From positions 1-64,000 of the forward strand of contig SFJE01000007.1 of NCBI GenBank assembly GCA_004555175.1: 64,000 nucleotides of DNA, in the 5' to 3' direction. Made by a program: the position numbers and the translations under genes. Source of the DNA: Lentisphaeraceae bacterium. GTDB lineage: Bacteria > Verrucomicrobiota > Kiritimatiellia > RFP12 > DVOR01. This document shows, piece by piece, positions 25,346-33,217 of this stretch (positions are counted from its first letter, which is position 1; each line of letters opens with the position of its first letter). Below the pieces are notes generated by a model. That model ran no database searches, was not told where the DNA came from, and was given only the letters and a program-made list of their open reading frames with translations.

Positions 25346-25700
25346 GTCCGATGCTATTCTTCTTGAAGGCCTGCGCGTTGAGTGCATTATCGGCGATTTG
25401 CCGCACGAGCGCATCTTCCCCCAAGAGCTCTTCCTCGACCTAGAACTCCTTTGCGACCTGCGCCCCGCCGGCCAAAGCGATGCGCTGGCCGACACTGTCA
25501 ACTACGTGGCCGTGGCCGAAGCCATCCGCTCGGCCCTCACCGAAGCCCGTTGCCAGATGGTCGAGCGTGCGGCCCAGCTCGCCACCGAGGCGGCCTTCAC
25601 CACCGATTCGCGCATCCGCGCCTGCCGCGTCACCCTCCGCAAGCCCCACGCCCTGCCCGGCGTCGTCGCCGGCGTGCGCCTCTTCCGCGAGCGCAACTAG
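25338..25700 (+). CDS. folB: Dihydroneopterin aldolase
   Basis: Converts dihydroneopterin to 6-hydroxymethyl-dihydropterin in folate synthesis. The 120-residue length, LEGLRVECIIGDLPHER, the VNYVAVAEAI segment and the terminal VTLRKPHALPG with the catalytic Lys are typical. The GTG at 25338 overlaps the pilD stop (GTGACTGA), giving a family-length protein. It is the last gene of the pncC-ilv-aroE-pilD run. Confidence 0.9.
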   Translation: MTESDAILLEGLRVECIIGDLPHERIFPQELFLDLELLCDLRPAGQSDALADTVNYVAVAEAIRSALTEARCQMVERAAQLATEAAFTTDSRIRACRVTLRKPHALPGVVAGVRLFRERN

Positions 25701-25787
25701 CCGCAAGCTAAGCCGACAGCTGACAGCGCTGGCGCTTGATATGCAAGGCCCGCCTTGAGTTAAAATCCTCTCCGTCGCGGAACGCGC

Positions 25788-25829
25788 GCTAACCGCTAAC
25801 AGCTGACAGCTAACAGCTAACTGCTAGCC
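25788..25829. repeat. Heptanucleotide tandem array (GCTAACA-type)
   Basis: Six 7-base units (GCTAACC, GCTAACA, GCTGACA, GCTAACA, GCTAACT, GCTAGCC) lie between the convergent folB and nrdG genes. A degenerate pair lies at 25714-25726. It is the reverse-complement relative of the AGCNGTT arrays at 10.3 and 43.5 kb. Confidence 0.85.
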
Positions 25830-25841
25830 GGCAGGCATCCC

Positions 25842-26330
25842 CTACTCCACCGAGACGACTTCGCCGTGGTTGAGGTGATAGAGTCGCTGGTTTGAGGAGC
25901 CGCGAAAGCGCATCTCTAGCGTTCGATAGGCAATCATAAAGCGGCCGTCGACCAACACATCCACCTCATTGAGTAGCCGTTGACACTCGGGCTTTTGGCG
26001 CAACTCTGCCAGGGTCCAGCCCGAGTAGGCCATTACATTGAGCCGCAGCCGGTGGCACCAACGCGCCAAATGGTAGAGCGGCTCGGGCTGGCAGAAGGGG
26101 TCGCCCCCCGAGAAGGTGACCCCATCGAGGTTCTGCCGAGAGTGCCAAATCTGCCGCATCAGCACCAGGAGCGAGACTTCGCGCCCGCCGCGCGGGTCGT
26201 GCGTCTGCGGATTGTGGCACCCGGGGCAGTGGTGCGGGCAGCCCTGCGTAAAGACAGCGAAGCGGAAGCCCGGTCCATCGACGATGGATTCGGGGATAAT
26301 CCCAGCAATTCGGAGTTTTAAGACGGCCAT
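25842..26330 (-). CDS. nrdG: Anaerobic ribonucleotide reductase activating protein
   Basis: A radical-SAM activase that generates the glycyl radical on NrdD. The 162-residue protein has CPHHCPGC (CxxxCxxC) near residue 31, GVTFSGGDPF and DGRF. Length and motifs are standard. It lies 65 bases downstream of nrdD on the same strand. The gap holds a strong hairpin, so relative expression may be tuned there. Confidence 0.94.
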   Translation of the reverse strand: MAVLKLRIAGIIPESIVDGPGFRFAVFTQGCPHHCPGCHNPQTHDPRGGREVSLLVLMRQIWHSRQNLDGVTFSGGDPFCQPEPLYHLARWCHRLRLNVMAYSGWTLAELRQKPECQRLLNEVDVLVDGRFMIAYRTLEMRFRGSSNQRLYHLNHGEVVSVE

Positions 26331-26344
26331 TGGGCACCTAAAGG

Positions 26345-26367
26345 AACCCGCGGCAGGGCCGCGGGTT
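26345..26367 (-). promoter_or_regulatory. Perfect 10-bp hairpin between nrdD and nrdG
   Basis: AACCCGCGGC and its complement are separated by three bases. On the minus strand it follows nrdD and precedes the nrdG ribosome binding site by about ten bases. On the plus strand it is followed by TTTTT, so it could stop antisense transcription from the folB side. For the nrd message it may act as a stability or attenuation element. Confidence 0.5.
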
Positions 26368-26395
26368 GCCTGGTTTTTATGCCACGCACAAGCGT

Positions 26396-28708
26396 TTACA
26401 GGTGCTTGACGCGGTCGCGCACTTCGGCGGCCTTGGCGTTGTTGAAGCGATCCAAGGTGCCCACGAGGTAGCCGGTGATGCGGCGGATACGCTCGAAGTG
26501 GGGGCCGCCATCATCCTCGTGACGGCCGCACTTGGGGCAGACATCGTCGATGATGCCGCGGTAGCCGCAGACGGGGTCGCGATCGAGCGGATGGTTGACC
26601 GAGCCATAGCCGATGCCGTGCAGGGCCATGTGGCGGACAATCTTTTCGAAGGCCTCGGGGTTGTCGGCCATCTTGCCGTTAAGCTCCACATAGGTGATGT
26701 GGCCGCCGTTGGTGAGGGCGTGGTAAGGGGCCTCGAGCTCAATCTTACGGAAGGCGCTGATGGGGTAGTAGACCGGGACGTGGAAGGAGTTGGTGTAGTA
26801 GTCGCGGTCGGTCACCTCGGGGATGATGCCAAAGCGCTTTTTGTCCATCCGCACGAAGCGGCCGGAGAGGCCCTCGGCCGGGGTGGCGATGAGGGTGAAG
26901 TTCAGGCCGGTTTCGCGAGCGCACTGGTCGGCATAGTCGCGCATGTGCTTGACGATCTCCAAGCCGAGCTGCTGGGCCTCTTCGCTCTCGCCGTGGTGCT
27001 TGCCGATAAGGCTCTTGAGGGTCTCGGCCAAGCCGATGAAACCGAAGGTGAGCGAGCCGTGCTTGATGACTTCGCGCACTTCGTCATCGGGACCGAGCTT
27101 TTCGGAATCGAGCCAAATGCCCTCGCCCATCAGGAAGGGGAAGTTGCGCACATGCTTGCTCGCCTGGACCTCGAAGCGGTCGAGGAGCTGATCGCGCACC
27201 AACTGGAGCATATCATCGAGCTGGGCGTAGAAGGTCTTGAGGCTGCCGTGGCTCTGAATGGCCAAGCGCGGCAGGTTGATGGAGGTAAAGGAGAGGTTGC
27301 CGCGCTTCCAGACCTGGGACTTATCCGGGTCGTAGACGTTGTCGCCAATGCGCGTGCGGCAGCCCATGTAGCTAATCTCCGTCTCGGGGTGACCTTCGCG
27401 GTAGAGCTTGGCGTTGAAGGGCGCGTCCTGGAAGGCGAAGTTGGGGAAGAGGCGCTTGGCGCTCACTTCGCAGGAGAGCTTAAAGAGGTCGTAGTTCGGA
27501 TCGCCCTCCTCGAAGTTGACGCCCTTCTTCACGCGGAAGATCTGGATGGGGAAGATCGGCGTCTCGCCATCGCCCAACCCGGCCTGGGTGGTGAGCAGGA
27601 GATTCTTCATCACCATCCGGCCCTCGAGGGAGGTGTCGGTGCCGTAGTTGATGGAGGAGAAGGGCGTCTGCGCGCCAGCACGCGAGTGCATCGAGTTGAG
27701 GTTGTGGACCAGCGCCTCCATTGCCTGATAGGTGTCGCGGTCGGTGTCCTTGAGGGCGTGAGCGCGGGCAAAGGCCTGGATGTGGGGGATCTGCGCCTCG
27801 GGCACGCCAGCGGCCTTAAGGGCCTCGGCCTCTTTGGCGGTGAAGGCGGGGTCATCGGCCTGGGCCATCGTCGGCGGCTCGGGCAGGGTGATGTCGTTGG
27901 CCAACACCGGGTCGCAGAGCAGCTCGATGGCCTCGCGCATCGAAGCCTTGTAGTGGCGCGCGTAGGTCATCCGCACGCCGATAGCCATCGCGTAGTCGAA
28001 GTTCGGGACTGCCTGGCCGCCGTGCTGGTCATTCTGGTTGGACTGAATGGCGATGCACGCGAGGGCGGCGAAGGAGCGGATGTCCTTGGGGGCGCGCAGG
28101 AAGCCGTGGCCAGTGCTGAAGCCGCGCGAGAGCAGGTCCACCAAGTCAATCTGGCAGCACGTCATCGTCAGACTATAGAAGTCGAGGTCGTGGATATGGA
28201 TGTCGCCCTGCTCGTGGGCGCGGGCCACCTCCGGGCGCAGCATATTATCAATGTAGAACTGCTTGGAGCTCTCCGAGCCGAACTTCAGCATCGAGCCCAT
28301 CGCCGTGTCGCCATCAATATTCGCATTCTCGCGCTTGACGTCGGAGTCCTTCGCCGAAGAGTGGACGATGTCGGCCAAGGTGCGCATCAGCTTGGTGTTA
28401 CGCTCGCGGGCACGCGAACGATCCGCGCGGTAGAGGATATAGCTCTTGGCCGTGTCGGGCAGGTTATTATCCATCAACACGCGCTCAACCGCGTCCTGGA
28501 TCTGCTCAATATCCGGCGTCTCGGTGGTCACCTTGCGCGCGGCCTCTTCGGCCAACTTGTTCGCCAGCGCCTCCAGTTCAAAGTCATCCTTGTCACGCAG
28601 CTGCTCACTCGAACGCGTCTGCGCCAACGCCTTGACAATCGCCGTTGCGATCTTCGCGAGATTGAAAGGCACCTGACGCCCGTCACGCTTGATAACCGTC
28701 TTGATCAT
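26396..28708 (-). CDS. nrdD: Anaerobic (class III) ribonucleoside-triphosphate reductase
   Basis: An oxygen-sensitive glycyl-radical enzyme that reduces ribonucleoside triphosphates to dNTPs. The 770-residue protein starts with an ATP-cone (MIKTVIKRDGRQVPFNLAKI). The C-terminal zinc site is DPVCGYRG and CPKCGR, and RRITGYLVG contains the radical glycine, about residue 746. The ATG at 28708 follows AAGGAAG; a longer frame to 28786 runs through the promoter. No class I or II reductase is in the window. Regulation by NrdR is suggested by two boxes upstream. Confidence 0.95.
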   Translation of the reverse strand: MIKTVIKRDGRQVPFNLAKIATAIVKALAQTRSSEQLRDKDDFELEALANKLAEEAARKVTTETPDIEQIQDAVERVLMDNNLPDTAKSYILYRADRSRARERNTKLMRTLADIVHSSAKDSDVKRENANIDGDTAMGSMLKFGSESSKQFYIDNMLRPEVARAHEQGDIHIHDLDFYSLTMTCCQIDLVDLLSRGFSTGHGFLRAPKDIRSFAALACIAIQSNQNDQHGGQAVPNFDYAMAIGVRMTYARHYKASMREAIELLCDPVLANDITLPEPPTMAQADDPAFTAKEAEALKAAGVPEAQIPHIQAFARAHALKDTDRDTYQAMEALVHNLNSMHSRAGAQTPFSSINYGTDTSLEGRMVMKNLLLTTQAGLGDGETPIFPIQIFRVKKGVNFEEGDPNYDLFKLSCEVSAKRLFPNFAFQDAPFNAKLYREGHPETEISYMGCRTRIGDNVYDPDKSQVWKRGNLSFTSINLPRLAIQSHGSLKTFYAQLDDMLQLVRDQLLDRFEVQASKHVRNFPFLMGEGIWLDSEKLGPDDEVREVIKHGSLTFGFIGLAETLKSLIGKHHGESEEAQQLGLEIVKHMRDYADQCARETGLNFTLIATPAEGLSGRFVRMDKKRFGIIPEVTDRDYYTNSFHVPVYYPISAFRKIELEAPYHALTNGGHITYVELNGKMADNPEAFEKIVRHMALHGIGYGSVNHPLDRDPVCGYRGIIDDVCPKCGRHEDDGGPHFERIRRITGYLVGTLDRFNNAKAAEVRDRVKHL

Positions 28709-28794
28709 ACGCTTCCTTAAGCTGAGGTTGTTCTCAAATTGTTCCCCGATCCGTGCGCCAACAAACACGCTCCCGTCCGGGTGCAACGCCGCCT

Positions 28795-28824
28795 AGAATA
28801 CGACAAAGCCCGCGAGGCTGTCAA
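28795..28824 (-). promoter_or_regulatory. Sigma-70-type promoter of nrdDG
   Basis: Read on the minus strand, TTGACA (28824-28819) and TATTCT (28800-28795) are 18 bases apart. The leader to the nrdD ATG would be about 80 bases. The -35 box touches the first NrdR-like box. Confidence 0.65.
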
Positions 28825-28870
28825 ACAATATATACGGCACCAACGTCCAATTATGCACAATATGTTGTGT
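28823..28870. promoter_or_regulatory. Tandem NrdR-box-like operator upstream of nrdD
   Basis: Two 16-bp sites resemble the NrdR consensus ACACWATATATWGTGT: 28823-28838 (AAACAATATATACGGC, weaker) and 28855-28870 (GCACAATATGTTGTGT, 13 of 16 or better). Their starts are 32 bases apart, about three helical turns, as is usual for paired NrdR boxes. The nearer one overlaps the -35. NrdR is an ATP/dATP-sensing repressor of nrd genes; its gene is not in the window. Confidence 0.7.
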
Positions 28871-29110
28871 TATGCACCGGATGTCTTCTCCGCCATCAGG
28901 TGCGAAAGCCACGCCATTTCAAGCCCTTTCGCCGCCCCATTGCCCCGTTATTTTCGCCACATCTAGTGCCGAGGTCTTTGGGTTTCCCCGCGCCCGCTCC
29001 CACGCTCCGTGCCAACCCCCAGCCGCTCACCGCCGGTCACTTAGCGCCTCGGCCTTGCGCAACTTCCCCCACGCCGGGCGAAAACCTCCTTCCGGGGCGG
29101 GAGGAATTAT

Positions 29111-29190
29111 TAAGACCCCGTCTTATTGGCAACAAGACCCCGTCTTATTTCAAACAAGACCCCGTCTTATTGGCAACAAGACGGGGCCTT
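29111..29190. repeat. AAGACCCCGTCTT hairpin array, copy 1
   Basis: Three direct copies of AAGACCCCGTCTTATT, each itself a palindrome with a CCC loop, are followed by one inverted copy (AAGACGGGGCCTT). The last direct and the inverted copy form a 13-bp stem (29156-29168 with 29178-29190, one mismatch) with a nine-base loop, then ATTCGTTT. The same family recurs at 55478-55537. Confidence 0.85.
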
Positions 29191-29438
29191 ATTCGTTTAC
29201 CCTCGAGCAAGCGCCAATATTATGGCGGTGTTGTTGAACTTCTCCTTGCGTGAAGGCGGATTAAAACCCACGGTTCCCTGGCGCAAAGCAGGGGTGTATT
29301 GAAGACCCGCGCGCGCACCTCAAGCGCCCTGCCGCGCCTCAGTCCCATTTTGCCACGCCGCTTCCACCACCTTCTCTTTCCTATGCCTGCGCAATGATAT
29401 TGCAGACGCTTCACGAACCGTGTGCCGGCTTGGCGGGC

Positions 29439-29468
29439 TTGACAAAGCGGGGGAGGGCGTGTTATTTC
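29439..29468 (+). promoter_or_regulatory. Possible topA promoter
   Basis: A perfect TTGACA at 29439-29444 is followed at 18 bases by TATTTC, a weak -10. The leader to topA would be about 55 bases. The -35 is clear and the -10 is not. Confidence 0.4.
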
Positions 29469-29529
29469 TTTATGGCGTTTTTTACGGAGCGCCCCGCACG
29501 TGGGCTCGTTGAAAGGATTTGGATAGGTT

Positions 29530-31971
29530 ATGGCTGCCAAGAAGCCCCATGCACTCGTGATTGTGGAGTCGCCCTCGAAGGCGAAGAAGATTGCCACCTA
29601 TGTAGACTCAGGGACTGAGGTAATGGCCTCGGTGGGGCATATTCGCGACTTGCCCACCTTTAATCTGGGCGTGAGCTTGACGAACCACTTTGCGCCGAAC
29701 TATGTGATTCCCAACGAAAAGAAGAAGGTGGTTGAGGAGTTGCAAAAGGCGGCCAAGCGTGCGACGACGGTCTACCTAGCAAGCGACCCTGACCGTGAGG
29801 GAGAGAGCATCGCTTGGCACCTGCACGAGGTGCTCAAAGATGTCCCCGGCGAGCGCAAGTTCTACCGCGTGCGCTACAACGAGGTAACCAAGGGGGCCGT
29901 GCTCAATGCCCTGGCCAACCCCACCGAGATTGACCAGCACCTGGTCGATGCCCAGCAAGCGCGGCGCATTGAGGACCGCCTCTCGGGCTTCAAGATCTCC
30001 AAGTTGCTCTCGAACTCGGTGCGCGGGGCGAAGAGCGCCGGGCGCGTGCAGTCGGTGGCGTTGCGGCTGATTGTCGACCGCGAACGCGCGGTGCAAGGCT
30101 TTAAGACCACGCCCTACTGGCTCCTAGGGGCCGAACTGGGCAGCGCGAGCGCGCCCTTCTTGGCGCGGCTCTCGGCCTTGGATGGCAAGGTGCCCAAGTT
30201 CTTGGCCTATGGCAAGGAGGTGCAAGGCATTGCCGACAAAGCGGCGGCCGAGGGCTACTTCGGCGAATTGAACCAGCCCGGGCGCGCGGTGAAGGTCTGC
30301 GCGGTGGAGCGCAAGACGGTGCTGCGCAAGCCGCAGCCGCCCTTCATCACCTCCACCTTGCAACAGGCGGCGGCCACGCACTTGGGCTACTCGCCTGATC
30401 AGACGATGCGCCTGGCGCAGGCCCTCTACGAAGAGGGGTTCATCACCTATATGCGTACCGATGGCTACACCGTCAGCGCCTCCATCCGCGGCGCCGTTGA
30501 GGCCGAGATTGCCAAGCTCTTCGGCCGCGAGTGCGTCCCCGAGAAGCCCAACTTCTATGGGAATAAGGTCAAGAACGCCCAAGAGGCGCACGAGCCGATC
30601 CGCCCGACCGATGTCACGCGCCGGACGCTGACGGGCGTTGAGCCCCAGCAGGCCAAGCTCTATGATTTGATTTGGAAGCGCTTTGTGGCCAGCCAGATGG
30701 CCCCGGCGAAGTTTGAGCGCACCACGGCCACCTTCGAGCCCACCCTCCCGCCGCCGCTCGCCCACGCCTACCGCTTCTCCGCCTCCGCCCAGAAGGTCCT
30801 CTTCAAGGGCTTCTTGAATGTGTGGGCCTACACCCGCCCCGACGAAGAGGAAGAGGGCCTCACCAAGCTCCCCGCGCTCGAGGTGGGGCAGGTGGTGCCC
30901 TGCGTGCAGTGGCTGTTGACGGCCAAGGAGACCCAGCCCCCGGCCCGCTTCAACGAGGCTTCGCTCGTGCGTGCGCTGGAAGAAAATGGTATTGGCCGCC
31001 CCTCCACCTACGCTTCGATCATCCGCACGCTCCTAGCGCGAGAGTATGTCAAGAGCGGCAAGGGGCACGTCCTGACCCCCACTGAGATGGGCGTGGCCGC
31101 CACCGACTTCCTCCTCGGCGAAATGCCCGACTTCGTCAATGTGGAGTTCACCGCCCAGATGGAGGACGCCCTCGACAAGGTGGCCGATGGGTCGCGCAAT
31201 TGGGAGCAGGAGGTGGCCGACTTCTACGCCAAGCTCACCGAGTGGCTGGCAGCCGACCCCGAGCGCGTGCGCGCCATCTTGGCGCAACTTTCGCACGTGA
31301 CCACCTGGCGCGAGCCTACGCGCAACAAGACCGGCAAGGTCTCCTGGAGCGACCAGGCCTTCTATGAGGAGATGCGCGAAGCAGTGGCGAAGGGCGAGGC
31401 GCTCTCCAAGGCCCAGTTGGCCACCCTCACGCGCCAAGCCATCGCCTACCGCGATCAACTTCCCGGTCTGACCGAGGTGGTTGGCGAGCTGCCCCCCGCC
31501 GTTGATAAGGCGGCCGTGGAGGCTCTCTTCGAGGCGTTGGAAGGGCGCGAGCTTAACGGCTGGGAGCAGCGCTTCTCCACCTCACTTAAGGAGCAGTTCG
31601 CGCGCAAGGGCGATCTCTCCCCCAAGCAACTGGCCATCCTCACGCGTCTGGCCCACCCGGAGAGCGATGAGGAGCGGCCCGATAACGAAGCCCCCGCCCG
31701 CGAACTCCTTGCCGCCCTCGGCCAAGTGACCACGTGGAACGAGCCGGTCAAACGCGGGAAGAAGACCTACGACGACCAGGAGTTCATCCAATCCCTCTCC
31801 ACCCAGCTCACGAGCAAGCACTTCCTCTCCGTGCGCCAGTTCGAGGCCCTCAAGAAGACCGTCCGCGCCTACCAAGCGCAGATTCCCAACTACCCCGAGT
31901 TGGCCGCCAAGCACGGCATCAAGGCCGCCAGCGCGCGTCCTCGCCGCGCCAGCCCCAAGAAACGCGCCTAA
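29530..31971 (+). CDS. topA: DNA topoisomerase I with cysteine-free repeat tail
   Basis: Type IA topoisomerase that relaxes negative supercoils. The 813-residue protein has the TOPRIM start (VIVESPSKAKKIATYV), the DPDREGESIAWHL metal motif and the active-site Tyr in GFITYMRTDG. After the core (about residue 585) the usual zinc ribbons are missing. In their place are two long and one short related units (HVTTWREP, QVTTWNEP; F...LS.KQ...L), with no cysteine at all and a basic end (SPKKRA). ATG 29530 follows AAAGGATT. Confidence 0.93.
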   Translation: MAAKKPHALVIVESPSKAKKIATYVDSGTEVMASVGHIRDLPTFNLGVSLTNHFAPNYVIPNEKKKVVEELQKAAKRATTVYLASDPDREGESIAWHLHEVLKDVPGERKFYRVRYNEVTKGAVLNALANPTEIDQHLVDAQQARRIEDRLSGFKISKLLSNSVRGAKSAGRVQSVALRLIVDRERAVQGFKTTPYWLLGAELGSASAPFLARLSALDGKVPKFLAYGKEVQGIADKAAAEGYFGELNQPGRAVKVCAVERKTVLRKPQPPFITSTLQQAAATHLGYSPDQTMRLAQALYEEGFITYMRTDGYTVSASIRGAVEAEIAKLFGRECVPEKPNFYGNKVKNAQEAHEPIRPTDVTRRTLTGVEPQQAKLYDLIWKRFVASQMAPAKFERTTATFEPTLPPPLAHAYRFSASAQKVLFKGFLNVWAYTRPDEEEEGLTKLPALEVGQVVPCVQWLLTAKETQPPARFNEASLVRALEENGIGRPSTYASIIRTLLAREYVKSGKGHVLTPTEMGVAATDFLLGEMPDFVNVEFTAQMEDALDKVADGSRNWEQEVADFYAKLTEWLAADPERVRAILAQLSHVTTWREPTRNKTGKVSWSDQAFYEEMREAVAKGEALSKAQLATLTRQAIAYRDQLPGLTEVVGELPPAVDKAAVEALFEALEGRELNGWEQRFSTSLKEQFARKGDLSPKQLAILTRLAHPESDEERPDNEAPARELLAALGQVTTWNEPVKRGKKTYDDQEFIQSLSTQLTSKHFLSVRQFEALKKTVRAYQAQIPNYPELAAKHGIKAASARPRRASPKKRA

Positions 31972-32001
31972 CGCGCCCCACCCCGCCCAGGAGAAAGCGT
32001 C

Positions 32002-32433
32002 ATGCCCGAGACCGCGCCAGCCACCAGCCGTCTGCCCTACCACTATGCCCATCAGGTCCGCGTGCGGTATGCCGAGACCGACCAGATGGGTGTCTGCTGG
32101 CATGGGAACTATCTCCTTTATTTAGAGGAGGCGCGCGGGGAGGCGCTGCGTGCCACCGGGTGCGGTTCTTATGCCGACTGGGAGGCCGCCGGGGTGATGA
32201 CACCCATTGTCAAGGTGGCGCTCACCTATCACAAGAGCGCGCACTACGATGAGCTGCTGACCATCCACGTCTATGTGGAAGAGCCCCTCAGCGCCCTCAT
32301 CCGCTTCCGCTACGATGTGCGCAACGAGCAGGACGAACAGGTGCTCGAGGGCACCACCGACCTCACCTTCATCTCCGCCTCCACCCACCAGCCCTGCCGC
32401 CCACCTCTGGCGCTGCGCAAGTTCTTCCGCTAA
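32002..32433 (+). CDS. YbgC/FadM-type acyl-CoA thioesterase
   Basis: A hot-dog-fold thioesterase of 143 residues. YAETDQMGVCWHGNYLLYLEEAR contains the catalytic Asp and the HGNYL segment of the 4-hydroxybenzoyl-CoA thioesterase family. YbgC homologues often act on short acyl-CoAs or acyl-ACPs near the membrane; the substrate here is unknown. AGGAGA precedes the ATG. It lies 30 bases after topA and 12 before yggS. Confidence 0.85.
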   Translation: MPETAPATSRLPYHYAHQVRVRYAETDQMGVCWHGNYLLYLEEARGEALRATGCGSYADWEAAGVMTPIVKVALTYHKSAHYDELLTIHVYVEEPLSALIRFRYDVRNEQDEQVLEGTTDLTFISASTHQPCRPPLALRKFFR

Positions 32434-32445
32434 AGGAGCTTTCCG

Positions 32446-33216
32446 ATGGCTTCCCCCACCCTCTCCCCCGCCCCCACCGCGCCGATGGCCGAACTCTACG
32501 AGGCCCTCCTCGCGCGCATCGACTCCGCCGCCAAGCGCGCCGGCCGCTCGGGCGATGACATCAACCTCGTGGCCGTCACCAAGACCCACGGTCCGGAGGT
32601 GGTGCGCGAAGCGGTCGATGCCGGGATGACCTGCTTCGGCGAGAACAAGGTCCAGGAGGCCGCCTGGAAGATCCCCCTCTCGCCCAGCTGCGCACATTGG
32701 CAGCTCATCGGCCACCTGCAGAGTAATAAGGCCCGCCATGCCGTCCGCCTCTTCGAGGTCATCCACTCGGTCGACAGCATCAAGCTCTTCGACACGCTGG
32801 AACAGGCCGCCCGGCAGGCCGGCACGCGCCCGGAGATTTACCTGGAGCTCAACGTCTCGGGCGAGCCCTCCAAGTATGGTCTCTCCCCCGAAGCCGCCCC
32901 GGAGGTGGTCGAGCACATCCTCAACCACGCCCAAGCCCTCTCCCTGACCGGTCTGATGACGATGGCCCCCTTCGACCCCGAGCGCGAGCACGCCCGGCCC
33001 CACTTCGCCCGTCTGCGCCAGGTGCAGGGCGAACTCTCTGCGCGCTTTGGCCTCGACCTCCCCCACCTCTCGATGGGGATGACCAACGACTTTGAGGTGG
33101 CCATCGAGGAGGGCGCCACCGATGTGCGCATCGGCACGGCCCTCTTTGGCGCGCGCCCCAAGCTCTCGGCCCTGCGTCCCGCCCCGGATGCCGACACCAC
33201 CAGCGGAATGCTCTAA
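32446..33216 (+). CDS. yggS: YggS-type pyridoxal-phosphate homeostasis protein
   Basis: A cytosolic single-domain TIM-barrel PLP carrier that balances vitamin B6 and amino-acid metabolism. The 256-residue protein has NLVAVTKTHG with the PLP Lys near 45, FGENKVQEA, WQLIGHLQSNKA, LELNVSGEPSKYGL, GLMTMAPF, LSMGMTNDFEVAIEEGATDVRIGTALFG split over residues ~210-237. ATG 32446 follows AAGGAG. One base separates its stop from the next start. Confidence 0.93.
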   Translation: MASPTLSPAPTAPMAELYEALLARIDSAAKRAGRSGDDINLVAVTKTHGPEVVREAVDAGMTCFGENKVQEAAWKIPLSPSCAHWQLIGHLQSNKARHAVRLFEVIHSVDSIKLFDTLEQAARQAGTRPEIYLELNVSGEPSKYGLSPEAAPEVVEHILNHAQALSLTGLMTMAPFDPEREHARPHFARLRQVQGELSARFGLDLPHLSMGMTNDFEVAIEEGATDVRIGTALFGARPKLSALRPAPDADTTSGML

Positions 33217-33217
33217 G

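Larger units (their letters stand above)
28880..29529. other. Intergenic region between nrdD and topA
   Basis: No supported gene. It contains a hairpin array (29111-29190) and a possible topA promoter at 29439. The remaining open frames have no ribosome binding site and no recognisable product. Confidence 0.5.

Noticed and set aside
25788..25829. Heptamer arrays and Sel1 repeats as CRISPR arrays
   Set aside because: There are no spacers: units are contiguous at 7 bp, or coding at 108 bp. No cas gene is present in the window.
26366..28720. 784-codon plus-strand open frame antisense to nrdD
   Set aside because: It is a shadow of the GC-rich coding strand: no ribosome binding site, no known domains, and nrdD on the other strand is a clear family match.
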